A stretch of 64,000 nt of DNA from Granulicella pectinivorans (GTDB taxonomy: Bacteria > Acidobacteriota > Terriglobia > Terriglobales > Acidobacteriaceae). Numbering within the stretch: the stretch's first letter is position 1; each line of letters opens with the position of its first letter. The notes beneath the pieces are model-generated. The model did no database searches. It had not been told where the DNA came from and worked only from the letters and a program-made list of their open reading frames with translations. The stretch is from contig NZ_FOZL01000001.1 of assembly GCF_900114625.1 (NCBI RefSeq), forward strand, positions 1-64,000, given 5' to 3'. A program made the position numbers and the translations under genes. Shown here in pieces: positions 8,444 through 16,265 of this stretch.

Positions 8444-9402
8444 GAGCGTTTGGATGCTCCCGCCATCTGGCGCGACGCAGTGTTCGCGCCGGACGGTTTG
8501 ACGACACGCAAGGTTTCGCCTTCGATTACGACGCGTACGCGGTCTTCCAGGCCGAGACGGACGGTCTCGGCGGCGAGCCGCTCGAGAGGCTCGTCCATGG
8601 GCTCGCGACCGAGGCGGAAGGTGCCGTAGTGCATGGGAATCATGGTCTGGGCACCGGTATCGAGAAAGGCCTGCACGGCCTCTTCAGGGCTGGTGTGGAC
8701 GCCACGGTAACTGTCTGGAAAATAAGCGCCGATGGGCATGAGGGCGACGTCGGGACGGAGCCGGGAGCCGATCTCGCGGAAGCCGCCGAAGTATGCGGTA
8801 TCGCCGGAGTGGTAGATGCTGGGGCCGCCTGCCGCGGGAGCGATGACGTATCCGCCAAACTCGCGATGGGTGTCGGAGAACATGCGTGCGCCCCAGTGTT
8901 GGCAGGGGGTCATGGTGATGCGGAGGCCTTCGACGATCTCGCTGTCCCACCAGCTCATGGTCTCGACGCGGGAGAAGCCGAGGTTGCGGACGAGGTCTTC
9001 GACGCCGTTGGGCACGACGACGACCGGCGCGTGGCCACGCAGGTTCTTTGTTTTCTTGATGATGGCCCGGAGAGATGGGATATTGAGGTGGTCCATGTGG
9101 GCGTGGGAGAGGAGCACCACGTCGATGGCGGGAAGGTCTTCGACCTTGACTCCGGCGCGGCGCTGGCGGCGCAGAATTACCAGGCGTGAGGCGAAGACGG
9201 GATCCACAAGTGCATTTTTTCCAGCGACTTGCAGGAGGAAGGACGAATGCCCGATGAAGGTGATGCCGAGCTCGCCGGCGGCGACCGGGACGGGCTTTTG
9301 CGGCTCGCCGGTCATGGGGTTCGCGTAACTTTCGCGAACGAGACGCCAGAGCTGCCTGAGTTTGCCTACTTTGGCCGTACGGGTACTGCGCCGTTCATCC
9401 AT
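8440..9402 (-). CDS. MBL-fold metal-dependent hydrolase (UlaG/NAPE-PLD-like)
   Basis: A 320-residue protein from the ATG at 9402, which is preceded by AGGGGGA about 10 nt upstream; a longer in-frame start at 9498 lacks a ribosome binding site. It has FIGHSSFLL near residue 49 and the metal-binding SHAHMDH at 99-105, then PCQHWGAR, YHSGDT and a late MHYGTF. The order fits the UlaG/NAPE-PLD-like branch of the metallo-beta-lactamase superfamily, which includes phosphodiesterases and lactonases. It is cytoplasmic by sequence and is followed by an overlapping aldo/keto reductase. The ~122-bp dispersed repeat lies 130 nt upstream. Confidence 0.9.
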   Translation of the reverse strand: MDERRSTRTAKVGKLRQLWRLVRESYANPMTGEPQKPVPVAAGELGITFIGHSSFLLQVAGKNALVDPVFASRLVILRRQRRAGVKVEDLPAIDVVLLSHAHMDHLNIPSLRAIIKKTKNLRGHAPVVVVPNGVEDLVRNLGFSRVETMSWWDSEIVEGLRITMTPCQHWGARMFSDTHREFGGYVIAPAAGGPSIYHSGDTAYFGGFREIGSRLRPDVALMPIGAYFPDSYRGVHTSPEEAVQAFLDTGAQTMIPMHYGTFRLGREPMDEPLERLAAETVRLGLEDRVRVVIEGETLRVVKPSGANTASRQMAGASKRS

Positions 9403-9531
9403 GCCGAGAGTTTCCCCCTTGGGAATTGGATGCAGGCGCGAGGTTTTGGACTGAGGCGTTTCGTGGGGGCGGTTTGTCAAGACCCGAGGTCCGACCAATT
9501 CCGAGACGGTGAGCCGATCTTCGGCATTTGT

Positions 9532-9654
9532 GGGGATTTGTGGTTTATTTCAGGGTTTTGTGCCTTCTTCTTCGGGTTTTTCAGGCTTTTACCTGTAGTT
9601 TTATGGATCACTAAAACGTGGTGTTTTGCATGGAAAACGTGGTCTCGTTGTGGG
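9532..9654 (+). repeat. dispersed intergenic repeat, copy 2 (about 123 bp)
   Basis: It aligns co-linearly with the reverse complement of 5208-5329. Relative to the nearest downstream gene (the minus-strand metallo-hydrolase starting at 9402) it has the same orientation that copy 1 has relative to the DUF167 gene. The 339-nt gap 9403-9741 holds this repeat, a short palindrome at 9696-9721 and otherwise nothing recognised. Confidence 0.8.
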
Positions 9655-9695
9655 CGGTTGTGCGGATATTGGGGTACATACCCACCGCGGACAAA

Positions 9696-9721
9696 CCCAC
9701 ACCTCACAATCGAAGTGTGGG
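9696..9721. repeat. short palindrome CCCACAC / GTGTGGG
   Basis: A 7-bp inverted repeat with a 12-nt loop, followed by GACGCCAGC. It resembles the perfect 10-bp palindrome at 15072-15097, which is followed by GCACCCG. It lies 20 nt beyond the 3' end of the symporter gene and could act as terminator or be part of a dispersed palindrome family. Confidence 0.5.
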
Positions 9722-9741
9722 GACGCCAGCGTGGTGGCATT

Positions 9742-11190
9742 TCAGCCTTCGAGGAAGGGGCGGAGTTTTTCTTCGCTCGGTCTCGGAGTGGCGAAGCTGA
9801 CGATGACGAGACAGAGGAGGGATGCGATGAGGGCCGGGAAGATGGCGTCGCGCTCGGAGACGATGCGGGGGAGTCGGGTGTGGATGAAATCCGAGTCCCA
9901 GAAGACGGTGACGAAGGTTCCGGTGCCGATGCTGGCTACCGCCGCCCAGGCGGTGGCGCGCTTCCAGTAGAAGGCGGCGAGGATGACGGGCGTGAGGGCG
10001 GCGGAGTAGATGGTGTAGGCGTAGAGGCTCTTCTTGAGGACGGACTCGGTGTGGAGGGCCTGATACAAGGCCCATCCGCCGAGCGCGATGACCATGAGGC
10101 GGCTGACGAGAAGGATCTGCTTGTTGCCGGCTTCGGGCTTGAGGTAGCGGACGAAGATGTCGTTGACGAGGTTGGTGGAGGGGGAGAAGAGGTAGTTGTT
10201 GGCGGTGGAGATGATCTTGGCGAAGATGGCTCCGACGAGGAGCGCGCCGAGGAGCATGAGGATGGGCGAGCCGTGGAGGCCATGGAGGCCGGTGTAGGCG
10301 AGGATCTCGCGGGGGTGGTCGTGGACGTCGCCGGTGGGGAAGAGGGCGGAGCCGACGACGGCGATGGCTACGATGATGGATTCGAGGATGACGGTGCCTA
10401 CGATCCATCCGCCGACGGCTTTGGTGGCGTCGGCTTCGGACTTGGCGGAGAAGAACTTCTGGTACATGCTCTGGTTGCCGAGCATGAGGAGGCAGGTGGG
10501 GAGGAAGAGTTCAAGGCCCTGGATGAGGGTGAAGTCTCCCAGTACCTGGAAGTGTGTCGCGGGGAGGGCCACGTGGACGGCGGACCAGCCTCCGGCCTGA
10601 TGGATGAGGACGGGGAGGGCGGCGATCATGGTGAAGGTGGTGAGGAGGCCGATGGCGACGTCCATGTAGGCGACCGACGACATGCCGGCGATGGCGGTGA
10701 AGAGGATGACGAAGGCGGCGATGACCCAGCGGCCCTGCACGGCGGTGATGTTGCCGGGGAAGATGAGGTGGAGGATGTCTCCGCCGCCGATGAACTGGTA
10801 GCTGGTGATGGCGGTGTAGGTGAAGAGGACGGCGATGACTCCTAGGACGCGCGCGGTCTGGTTATAACGCGCTTCCAAGAGGTCGGGGATGGTGAACTGG
10901 GCGAATTTGCGGGCGCGGGGGGCGATGAAGTAGATGAGGGCGAGTCCGGCCCATCCGCCGCCTCCCTGCCAGAGGGCCGCGAAGCCGTGTTTGTAGGCGT
11001 TTTCGGCGCCGCCGAGGAGGGAGCCGGAGCCGATCCAGGAGCTGAGGAGGGTGAAGACGAGGACGAAGGCTGGGAGGGAGCGTCCGGCTACGAGGTAGTC
11101 TGCCTTGGTTTTAACTTTGCTGACGCGGGCGAGGGAGACGGTCAGGAGGGTGAGGACGATGATGGCTAGGACTACGGCGTAGAGGGTCAT
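9742..11190 (-). CDS. sodium:solute symporter family (SSS) transporter
   Basis: A 482-residue membrane protein with about 13 hydrophobic segments in the SSS (LeuT-like core) arrangement. Visible family features are the N-terminal ADYLVAGRSLPAF, SSWIGSGSLLGGAENAYKHG in the TM2 region, the SYQFIGGGDIL segment and the FAKIISTANNYLFSPSTNLVNDI stretch, split here by its core ISTANN. It probably couples Na+ influx to uptake of an organic solute. Which solute is unknown and no catabolic genes adjoin. On the coding strand codons are C-rich because the + strand is very G-rich here. Confidence 0.92.
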   Translation of the reverse strand: MTLYAVVLAIIVLTLLTVSLARVSKVKTKADYLVAGRSLPAFVLVFTLLSSWIGSGSLLGGAENAYKHGFAALWQGGGGWAGLALIYFIAPRARKFAQFTIPDLLEARYNQTARVLGVIAVLFTYTAITSYQFIGGGDILHLIFPGNITAVQGRWVIAAFVILFTAIAGMSSVAYMDVAIGLLTTFTMIAALPVLIHQAGGWSAVHVALPATHFQVLGDFTLIQGLELFLPTCLLMLGNQSMYQKFFSAKSEADATKAVGGWIVGTVILESIIVAIAVVGSALFPTGDVHDHPREILAYTGLHGLHGSPILMLLGALLVGAIFAKIISTANNYLFSPSTNLVNDIFVRYLKPEAGNKQILLVSRLMVIALGGWALYQALHTESVLKKSLYAYTIYSAALTPVILAAFYWKRATAWAAVASIGTGTFVTVFWDSDFIHTRLPRIVSERDAIFPALIASLLCLVIVSFATPRPSEEKLRPFLEG

Positions 11191-11405
11191 GGGTTGTGGG
11201 AATTGTATACGGCAGTCCTGCCGGACGGGCCCGCTGCGCGCGGGGCGGTCACTTCGTGACTTGTAACTGCTTCGCGTGGGCCTCGCGTTGCTCGGCGTGA
11301 AGTGTGTCGCAGGACACTCGTGTGTGGCGACTATGATTTCTTTTCTCGACCACCGGGAGAGCCACGCGAAGCGGTAAAAGGGCGTGTGAACGCCCCTTCG
11401 CCTTG
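11191..11405. other. intergenic region between symporter and recG
   Basis: The stretch contains short GC-rich segments reminiscent of repetitive extragenic sequence (GGGCCTCGCGTTGCTCGGCG) and a small hairpin GGGCGT / ACGCCC near 11380-11395, but no gene. The two flanking genes diverge from it, so both promoters should lie here. Confidence 0.4.
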
Positions 11406-11411
11406 TATTCT
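11406..11411 (+). promoter_or_regulatory. -10-like hexamer, candidate leaderless start of recG
   Basis: TATTCT sits 6 nt before the GTG at 11418. No Shine-Dalgarno sequence precedes either possible start. The position argues for the GTG rather than the TTG at 11403, which would overlap the promoter. Confidence 0.45.
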
Positions 11412-11417
11412 CTTCTT

Positions 11418-13784
11418 GTGGATCTTTCTACTCCAATCAAGTATGTGCGGCGGGTGGGAGAACGCGTCGCGGCTGACATGGCCAAGCGCGGAGTCGAGAC
11501 CGTGGAGGACCTGCTGTACCATCTGCCGTTTCGGTATGAGGACCGGCTGAATATTCAGCCGATTGCGAGTCTGCAGGCCAACACGATGGCTTCGGTGATT
11601 GGCGAGGTCCGGGGGTCGACGCTGCTGGAGACGCGGACGGGGCCGCTGTTTGAGCTGACCGTGGGGCAGGGCGTGCACTCGGTGAAGGCGATGTGGTTTC
11701 GCGGGTCGTATCTGCAGGGGAAGTTTCAGGTGGGGCAGACGGTGGCGCTCTACGGCAAGCTGGAGCCGTCGCGGTCGAATGCGGGTAAGTTCAAGATGGT
11801 GCAGCCGCAGTGGGAGATTTTGCCGGTGCCGGGGGCTCCGGGGTCGGGCGGGGCGGATGCGGAGTTTGCGCTGCTGGAGATGGGTCGGATCGTCCCGATT
11901 TACGAGACGTTAGGCGGGACAACGCCGTGGGGGGCGAAGCTGGGGTCGAAGTGGGTGCGGCGGCTGCTCTGGTCGATCTTTGAGGAGCTGATCGAGGCCA
12001 ATGTGACGGCGGATGAGACGATTCCGCTGGGGCTGAGCAAGCGGCTGGGGCTGCCGAGCCGCATGGAAGCGTTGCGGGCGATTCACTTTCCTGAAGCCGG
12101 GACGCCGATGACGCAGTTGATGAGTTACCAGACACCGGCGCATCGGCGGCTGATCTTTGAGGAGTTTTTTTACCTGGAGCTTGGGCTGGAGCTGAAGCGC
12201 AAGAAGCTGCGGGAGCGGGAAGGGACGGCTTTTACGACCGGGCCGGAGGTGCGCGAGGCGCTGAAGCAGATGCTGCCGTTTCATCCGACGGCGGCGCAGA
12301 AGCGGGTGCTGGCGGAGATCGTAGCTGACATGCGACAGACGCGTCCGATGAGGCGGTTGTTGCAGGGCGACGTGGGGTCGGGGAAGACGATTGTGGCGTT
12401 GCAGGCGGCGCTGGTGGCGATTGAGAACGGGTACCAGGCGGCGATGATGGCTCCGACGGAGATTCTGGCGACGCAGCATTATCTGAGTGCGCGGAAGCTG
12501 CTGGGGGAGAAGGTGAGTCCGCGGACGGGGCGGCCATACCGGGTGACGCTGTTGACGGGAAGCCTGAAGGAAGAGATGAAGCGCGAAGGGCGCGGGAGGG
12601 TATTTCGCGGGGAGTCGGACCTGGTGATTGGGACGCATGCGCTGCAGGAAGACAAGGTCGATTTCTTCAACCTGGGGCTGGTGATTGTGGATGAGCAGCA
12701 CCGGTTTGGTGTGCAGCAGCGGTTCCGGCTGATGAAGAAGCCAGGGCCGGATGGGCGGGTGACGGATCCGGATGTGCTGGTGATGACGGCTACGCCAATT
12801 CCGCGGACGCTGGCGCTGACCGTGTATGGGGATTTGGAGGCGAGCGTGATCGACGAGCTGCCGCCGGGGCGGACTCCGATTATTACGCGGCGGACGACGG
12901 AGGAGCGGGCTCCGGATGTTTGGGAGTTTGTCCGGAAGCAGGTGGCGCTGGGGCATCAGGCGTATCTGGTGTATCCGGTGATTGAAGGGGCGAAGGAGGA
13001 GCATCCGGAGCTGGACTTTGCGCAGGATGTTGAGCCGGAAGCGAGTGCAAAGACAAAATACGGGGGTCTCTCCACTGCGCTCCGCTCCGGTCGAGATGAC
13101 GCATCTGTGGGCGGGCGAAAAGGGAAAAAGACGGCTAAGAAGAAGGCGGTGCAGACGAGCTTTCCGAAGCAGCCTTTGCGGTCGGCGGTGGAGAGCTTTG
13201 AGGAGTTGCAGCATGGGGCGCTGCATGGGCTGAAGCTGGGGTTGCTGCATGGGCGGCTCTCTTCGGATGAGAAGGAGGTGACCATGGCGCGGTTCAAGCG
13301 GGGGGAGATCAATGTCTTGGTCGCCACGACTGTGATTGAAGTGGGTGTGGATGTGCCGAATGCTTCGGTGATGGTGATTGAGCATGCGGAGCGGTTTGGG
13401 CTGGCTCAGTTGCATCAACTTCGCGGGCGCGTTGGGCGTGGGGCGGCTAAGAGCTATTGCTTGTTAGTTACGGGGGCGCATGTTTCGCCTGAGGCTGATG
13501 AACGGCTGGATGCGATGGTAAGGACGCAGAACGGGTTTGAGCTGGCGGAGCTGGATCTGCAACAGCGGGGGCCGGGGGAGTTCTTTGGGACGCGGCAGGC
13601 GGGGCTTCCGGAATTTCGGGTAGCGAATCTTATTCGGGACCGGGAGGTGCTGGAGATGGCTAAGGGGGAGGCGGTCAAGTTTGCTGCGGGGGAGGCAGAC
13701 GGGATTTCGGCTGAGGAGCGGGAGGCGGTTTGGGTGAGGCTGCGGGAACAGTGGCAGAGGCGGTATGGGTTGGTGGAGGCGTAG
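11418..13784 (+). CDS. recG: ATP-dependent DNA helicase RecG
   Basis: A 788-residue protein from the GTG at 11418 (an in-frame TTG at 11403 would add 5). The order is: N-terminal helical/wedge OB domain, Walker A GDVGSGKT at about 317-324, DEQH box near 423, TATPIPRTLALT, then HGRLSSDEK, TTVIEVGVDVPNA, QLRGRVGRG and a C-terminal QQRGPGEFFGTRQ, all RecG hallmarks. It remodels stalled replication forks and Holliday junctions. It is longer than the usual roughly 690-700. Most of the excess is a low-complexity Lys/Gly-rich insert of about 55 residues between VYPVIEGAKEE and the AVESFEEL helix. Part of that insert is encoded by a dispersed-repeat-like string (13058-13101). Confidence 0.95.
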   Translation: MDLSTPIKYVRRVGERVAADMAKRGVETVEDLLYHLPFRYEDRLNIQPIASLQANTMASVIGEVRGSTLLETRTGPLFELTVGQGVHSVKAMWFRGSYLQGKFQVGQTVALYGKLEPSRSNAGKFKMVQPQWEILPVPGAPGSGGADAEFALLEMGRIVPIYETLGGTTPWGAKLGSKWVRRLLWSIFEELIEANVTADETIPLGLSKRLGLPSRMEALRAIHFPEAGTPMTQLMSYQTPAHRRLIFEEFFYLELGLELKRKKLREREGTAFTTGPEVREALKQMLPFHPTAAQKRVLAEIVADMRQTRPMRRLLQGDVGSGKTIVALQAALVAIENGYQAAMMAPTEILATQHYLSARKLLGEKVSPRTGRPYRVTLLTGSLKEEMKREGRGRVFRGESDLVIGTHALQEDKVDFFNLGLVIVDEQHRFGVQQRFRLMKKPGPDGRVTDPDVLVMTATPIPRTLALTVYGDLEASVIDELPPGRTPIITRRTTEERAPDVWEFVRKQVALGHQAYLVYPVIEGAKEEHPELDFAQDVEPEASAKTKYGGLSTALRSGRDDASVGGRKGKKTAKKKAVQTSFPKQPLRSAVESFEELQHGALHGLKLGLLHGRLSSDEKEVTMARFKRGEINVLVATTVIEVGVDVPNASVMVIEHAERFGLAQLHQLRGRVGRGAAKSYCLLVTGAHVSPEADERLDAMVRTQNGFELAELDLQQRGPGEFFGTRQAGLPEFRVANLIRDREVLEMAKGEAVKFAAGEADGISAEEREAVWVRLREQWQRRYGLVEA
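13058..13101 (+). repeat. repeat-like insertion inside the recG frame
   Basis: The string beginning ATACGGGGGTCTCTCC and ending GGTCGAGATGACG has the look of the intergenic repetitive strings common in this bacterial group, and differs in composition from flanking recG. It is read in frame and encodes YGGLSTALRSGRDDA, in a region with no counterpart in typical RecG. No second copy is present in this window, so the repeat nature is inference. Confidence 0.4.
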
Positions 13785-13844
13785 AGGCAGTTGTACGTTG
13801 TAAGTTGCAACTCGGATATGCCTTAGGATTCGGGGAGGTACATC

Positions 13845-14276
13845 ATGGATGAGCACAAAGTGATGACAACAGATGCCGAGATTGAGAAGGCTCTCGATAG
13901 AGCAAAGCTTCGCGAGGATGAGCCGCTGGCGAAGACTGTTGAGCATATCCAGGATCTCAACCTGCTCATTGTGGGATTGAGCAACCAACGGCGTCTGGTA
14001 TTGCCTATTGAAGACATTCAAGGCCTGGGTAAGGCTACCCATGAGCAGATCCAACGCTATGAACTGCTCGGAGGTGGAACCGGGATCAGTTTTCCGGATC
14101 TCGATGTCGATCTGTACGTCCCAGCGTTGATTGAAGGAGTGTATGGAAACCGGCGCTGGATGGCGCACCTGGGTAGGAAGGGCGGCGGGGCCAAGAGTGC
14201 AGCGAAGCGCCTGGCCTCTCAGGCGAACGGGTCCAAGGGCGGAAGACCGAGGAAAGTAGTAGCTGCCAAGGCTTAG
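13845..14276 (+). CDS. DUF2442-like small protein with AT-hook-like tail
   Basis: A 143-residue protein with a good GGGAGG ribosome binding site 8 nt before the ATG. The middle (residues 35-95) resembles DUF2442: LNLLIVGLSNQRRLVLPIEDI, here noted by LVLPIEDI, then LLGGGTGISFPDLDVDLYVPAL. The tail is basic and ends in GSKGGRPRK, an AT-hook-like GRPRK motif. DUF2442 proteins are sometimes found as antitoxin partners, but no toxin gene is adjacent, so a DNA-binding or regulatory role is only a guess. Confidence 0.7.
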   Translation: MDEHKVMTTDAEIEKALDRAKLREDEPLAKTVEHIQDLNLLIVGLSNQRRLVLPIEDIQGLGKATHEQIQRYELLGGGTGISFPDLDVDLYVPALIEGVYGNRRWMAHLGRKGGGAKSAAKRLASQANGSKGGRPRKVVAAKA

Positions 14277-14340
14277 TTCTGTTCTTTCCGCCTTTGAAGT
14301 ACTGCTTGCCGTGGTGTCATTGATGGGCGATGATCTTGCG

Positions 14341-14976
14341 ATGAAGATAGCATTGCGAAGGTGCGGCCTGATCGCTGGCTTACTCACGGTGCTTTGTTGC
14401 GCCTATCTGCTCTATCCAGCAATACGGGCGCGTTATCTTTTCAGCAGACTGGAGACGCTAAGACTTGGGTCTTCGACCTTCGAGGACGCAAAGAGAGTTG
14501 CCGCGGAGATTGGCGCGAAGACGACTGAACCATGCAACCCATTGTTCTGCGAGTGGAGTAAGAGAATTGATAACGCTCAACTTCCTCGTTGGTGGCGAGG
14601 CACCGGCGAAGTCTTCGTTGTGACCTTTGACGTGAAGAATTCCGTCATCTCAAGAACAAGCACCGGCTACGGCATAGAGAGTGACGGGATCAATGGATTC
14701 AGTCCATCTTCTATCCGCTTTGATGAGGTTGATGAGCATTGGTGGCGTGACAGGCCGACAAAGCCGGTTACAGCTGGTTGGTCTACTTCGGATCGGTTTC
14801 GCTACTATCAATTCGTTGTATACATGACGCGGAAGGCAACCGCTGACGACCGAAAGCGATACACCGCCTTCGATTACGGGTGCCTCTGGAAATACCACGG
14901 ATGCAAGGATGCCAGAGAGTTGCTGCCAACCGCGGATCCGTTTCCTGAGAACGAATTCAGGGACGGACACTTGTGA
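14341..14976 (+). CDS. uncharacterised single-pass membrane-anchored protein
   Basis: About 211 residues from the ATG at 14341; in-frame starts at 14311 (GTG) and 14323 (ATG) are possible and no strong ribosome binding site decides. The N terminus has a basic start and one hydrophobic segment (residues 8-26), then a soluble domain with two CxxxxC-like pairs (CNPLFC, and CLWKYHGC near the C terminus). The Cys pairs suggest an exported disulfide-bonded domain. I do not recognise the family. GC content and codon use are a little lower than in recG. Confidence 0.6.
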   Translation: MKIALRRCGLIAGLLTVLCCAYLLYPAIRARYLFSRLETLRLGSSTFEDAKRVAAEIGAKTTEPCNPLFCEWSKRIDNAQLPRWWRGTGEVFVVTFDVKNSVISRTSTGYGIESDGINGFSPSSIRFDEVDEHWWRDRPTKPVTAGWSTSDRFRYYQFVVYMTRKATADDRKRYTAFDYGCLWKYHGCKDARELLPTADPFPENEFRDGHL

Positions 14977-15071
14977 TGTGTCGTTTCCGTGGCCTCATTG
15001 CGCCTTGTCGGAAACGATCGGAAAGATAAGCGCGAGGGCTTAGTGAGCTTTTGAGATCGGAGGCTCCATCA

Positions 15072-15097
15072 CCCACATCTCAAAGGCGAGATGTGGG
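15072..15097. repeat. perfect palindrome CCCACATCTC / GAGATGTGGG
   Basis: A 10-bp perfect inverted repeat with a 6-nt loop (AAAGGC), followed by GCACCCG. It lies 22 nt past the 3' end of the minus-strand receiver gene and after the + strand gene ending at 14976. It could be a bidirectional terminator or one of a dispersed palindrome family (compare 9696-9721). Confidence 0.6.
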
Positions 15098-15118
15098 GCA
15101 CCCGATTTGGTGGCGATT

Positions 15119-15544
15119 CTAGGCCGTTTGCTGGAAGACCATGGGCTGGACGGGCATGGCCTTCTTGGGGCCGCGCTTGCGGGCTACGAGGACGCGAATG
15201 CGCTCGAGCATCTCGACGGGGGAGGATGCGCCCTTGGGCAGGAAGACGTCGGCGGCGGTGGCGCGCTCGTGCGAGGTGACGGTGCCTGAGATCAACATCG
15301 ACGGCAGGGCGGGGTTATGTTGCTTGGCGCGGCGGACGAGTTCGTTGCCGTCCATCTGCGGGAGGAGGAGTTCGGCGAGGAGGAGATCGATGGAGCCGGG
15401 CATGGAGCGGTTGACCTCTTCGAGGGCCTCCTGCGCGGTGGTGACGGCGACGACGCGGTAGCCACGGGTCTCAAGCAGGAACTTGCGGATGGAGAGGGAC
15501 TGTTCGTTGTGATCGACGCAGAGGATGGTCTTCTTGGGGCGCAT
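15119..15544 (-). CDS. degenerate response-regulator receiver domain protein
   Basis: A 141-residue stand-alone receiver domain. The first beta strand ILCVDHNEQ has Asp11 but lacks the usual second acidic residue next to it. At the phospho-acceptor position the pattern is DLLLAELLLPQMDG, so Glu58 replaces the usual Asp. Ser/Thr (LISGT) and the conserved Lys104 (FLPKG) are kept. Glu in this place often mimics the phosphorylated state, so the protein may signal constitutively or act as a phosphate-independent adaptor. No output domain and no kinase gene are nearby. Confidence 0.85.
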   Translation of the reverse strand: MRPKKTILCVDHNEQSLSIRKFLLETRGYRVVAVTTAQEALEEVNRSMPGSIDLLLAELLLPQMDGNELVRRAKQHNPALPSMLISGTVTSHERATAADVFLPKGASSPVEMLERIRVLVARKRGPKKAMPVQPMVFQQTA

Positions 15545-15710
15545 GCTTGGAATCGTCTCGATCTGCCCGGGTGCCTGGTAAGGCGCGGGGGCGGTGCGGC
15601 TGCAAGGGGCTCTGTGGTTGGCAGGGCGGCTGGCAAGCGGTTGGTTACCTCCCCGAGGCGCGAGGCTGGGCGGCTGCTCACGACGGAACAGTGCCTTGGG
15701 CGCTCACGAG

Positions 15711-16265
15711 ACGCAGGGGCTTGATCCCCCGATATGCACAGTGCTTTCAGAAGGCGAAGAGCACATGGGGGGTCGCACGCCCGGCGAAACGCGCCGAACC
15801 ACGGGGTTGTTGAGAGGTCGTTTGGAGATTTGGAGCGTGCTTGTCCGGAGACGCTGGGGAGGCTGCTGCGGGGATGAGGAGTCAATCGGCGATGCTCGTT
15901 TTTAAGACGAGCAGGGGAGCGATCGCGACTGTACCCAGCAGCGGTTTCGAAGCATCCGGAGAGCACTTCCGCATGGACCGCGGCCGTATCTCTCAACTCA
16001 AATTGTTTTGTAAAAGGCCTGCGAAAAGCTTGCTTTTACTGCGTGTTTCTGGATCTGTCGTTCGTGTTGTGTGTGTCGGCGATGAGCTCTCGTTTCGTCT
16101 CACGCCTCGTCAACGCTTCCCAACATTACGAACCGCCGTGCCGCTTTGCAAGGGCGAAAGAAAGGAGTATGTGGAGGTTTTTAGTGCTTGCCGATGCACA
16201 GTTTCTCGCGATGCCCTATGCCTGTTGGGTAAATCGCGTTTTCGTCTGTTGAAAAGGTTCGGATC
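15711..16265 (+). repeat. long non-coding element, copy 1 (about 555 bp)
   Basis: It starts ACGCAGGGGCTTGATCCCCC and ends GTTGAAAAGGTTCGGATC. It is co-linear over its whole length with 60500-61049. Matching blocks include CCCCCGATATGCACAG, the GTTGAGAGGTCGTTTGG region, CGACTGTA..CAGCGGT, CGCGGCCG.AT, TCAACGCTTC.CAAC.TTACGAA, GCAAGGG.CGAAAG and CTGTTGAAAAG.TTCGGATC. Single-base length differences (for example GCAAGGGCG here against GCAAGGGGCG there) break any common reading frame, so protein coding is unlikely. It abuts the stop codon of the PhzF gene exactly. The remaining stretch 15545-15710 holds nothing recognised. Confidence 0.8.

Noticed and set aside
9229..10845. Long + strand frame opposite the symporter gene
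   Set aside because: It is Gly/Glu/Asp-rich and exactly antisense to a well-supported transporter; a codon-bias shadow.
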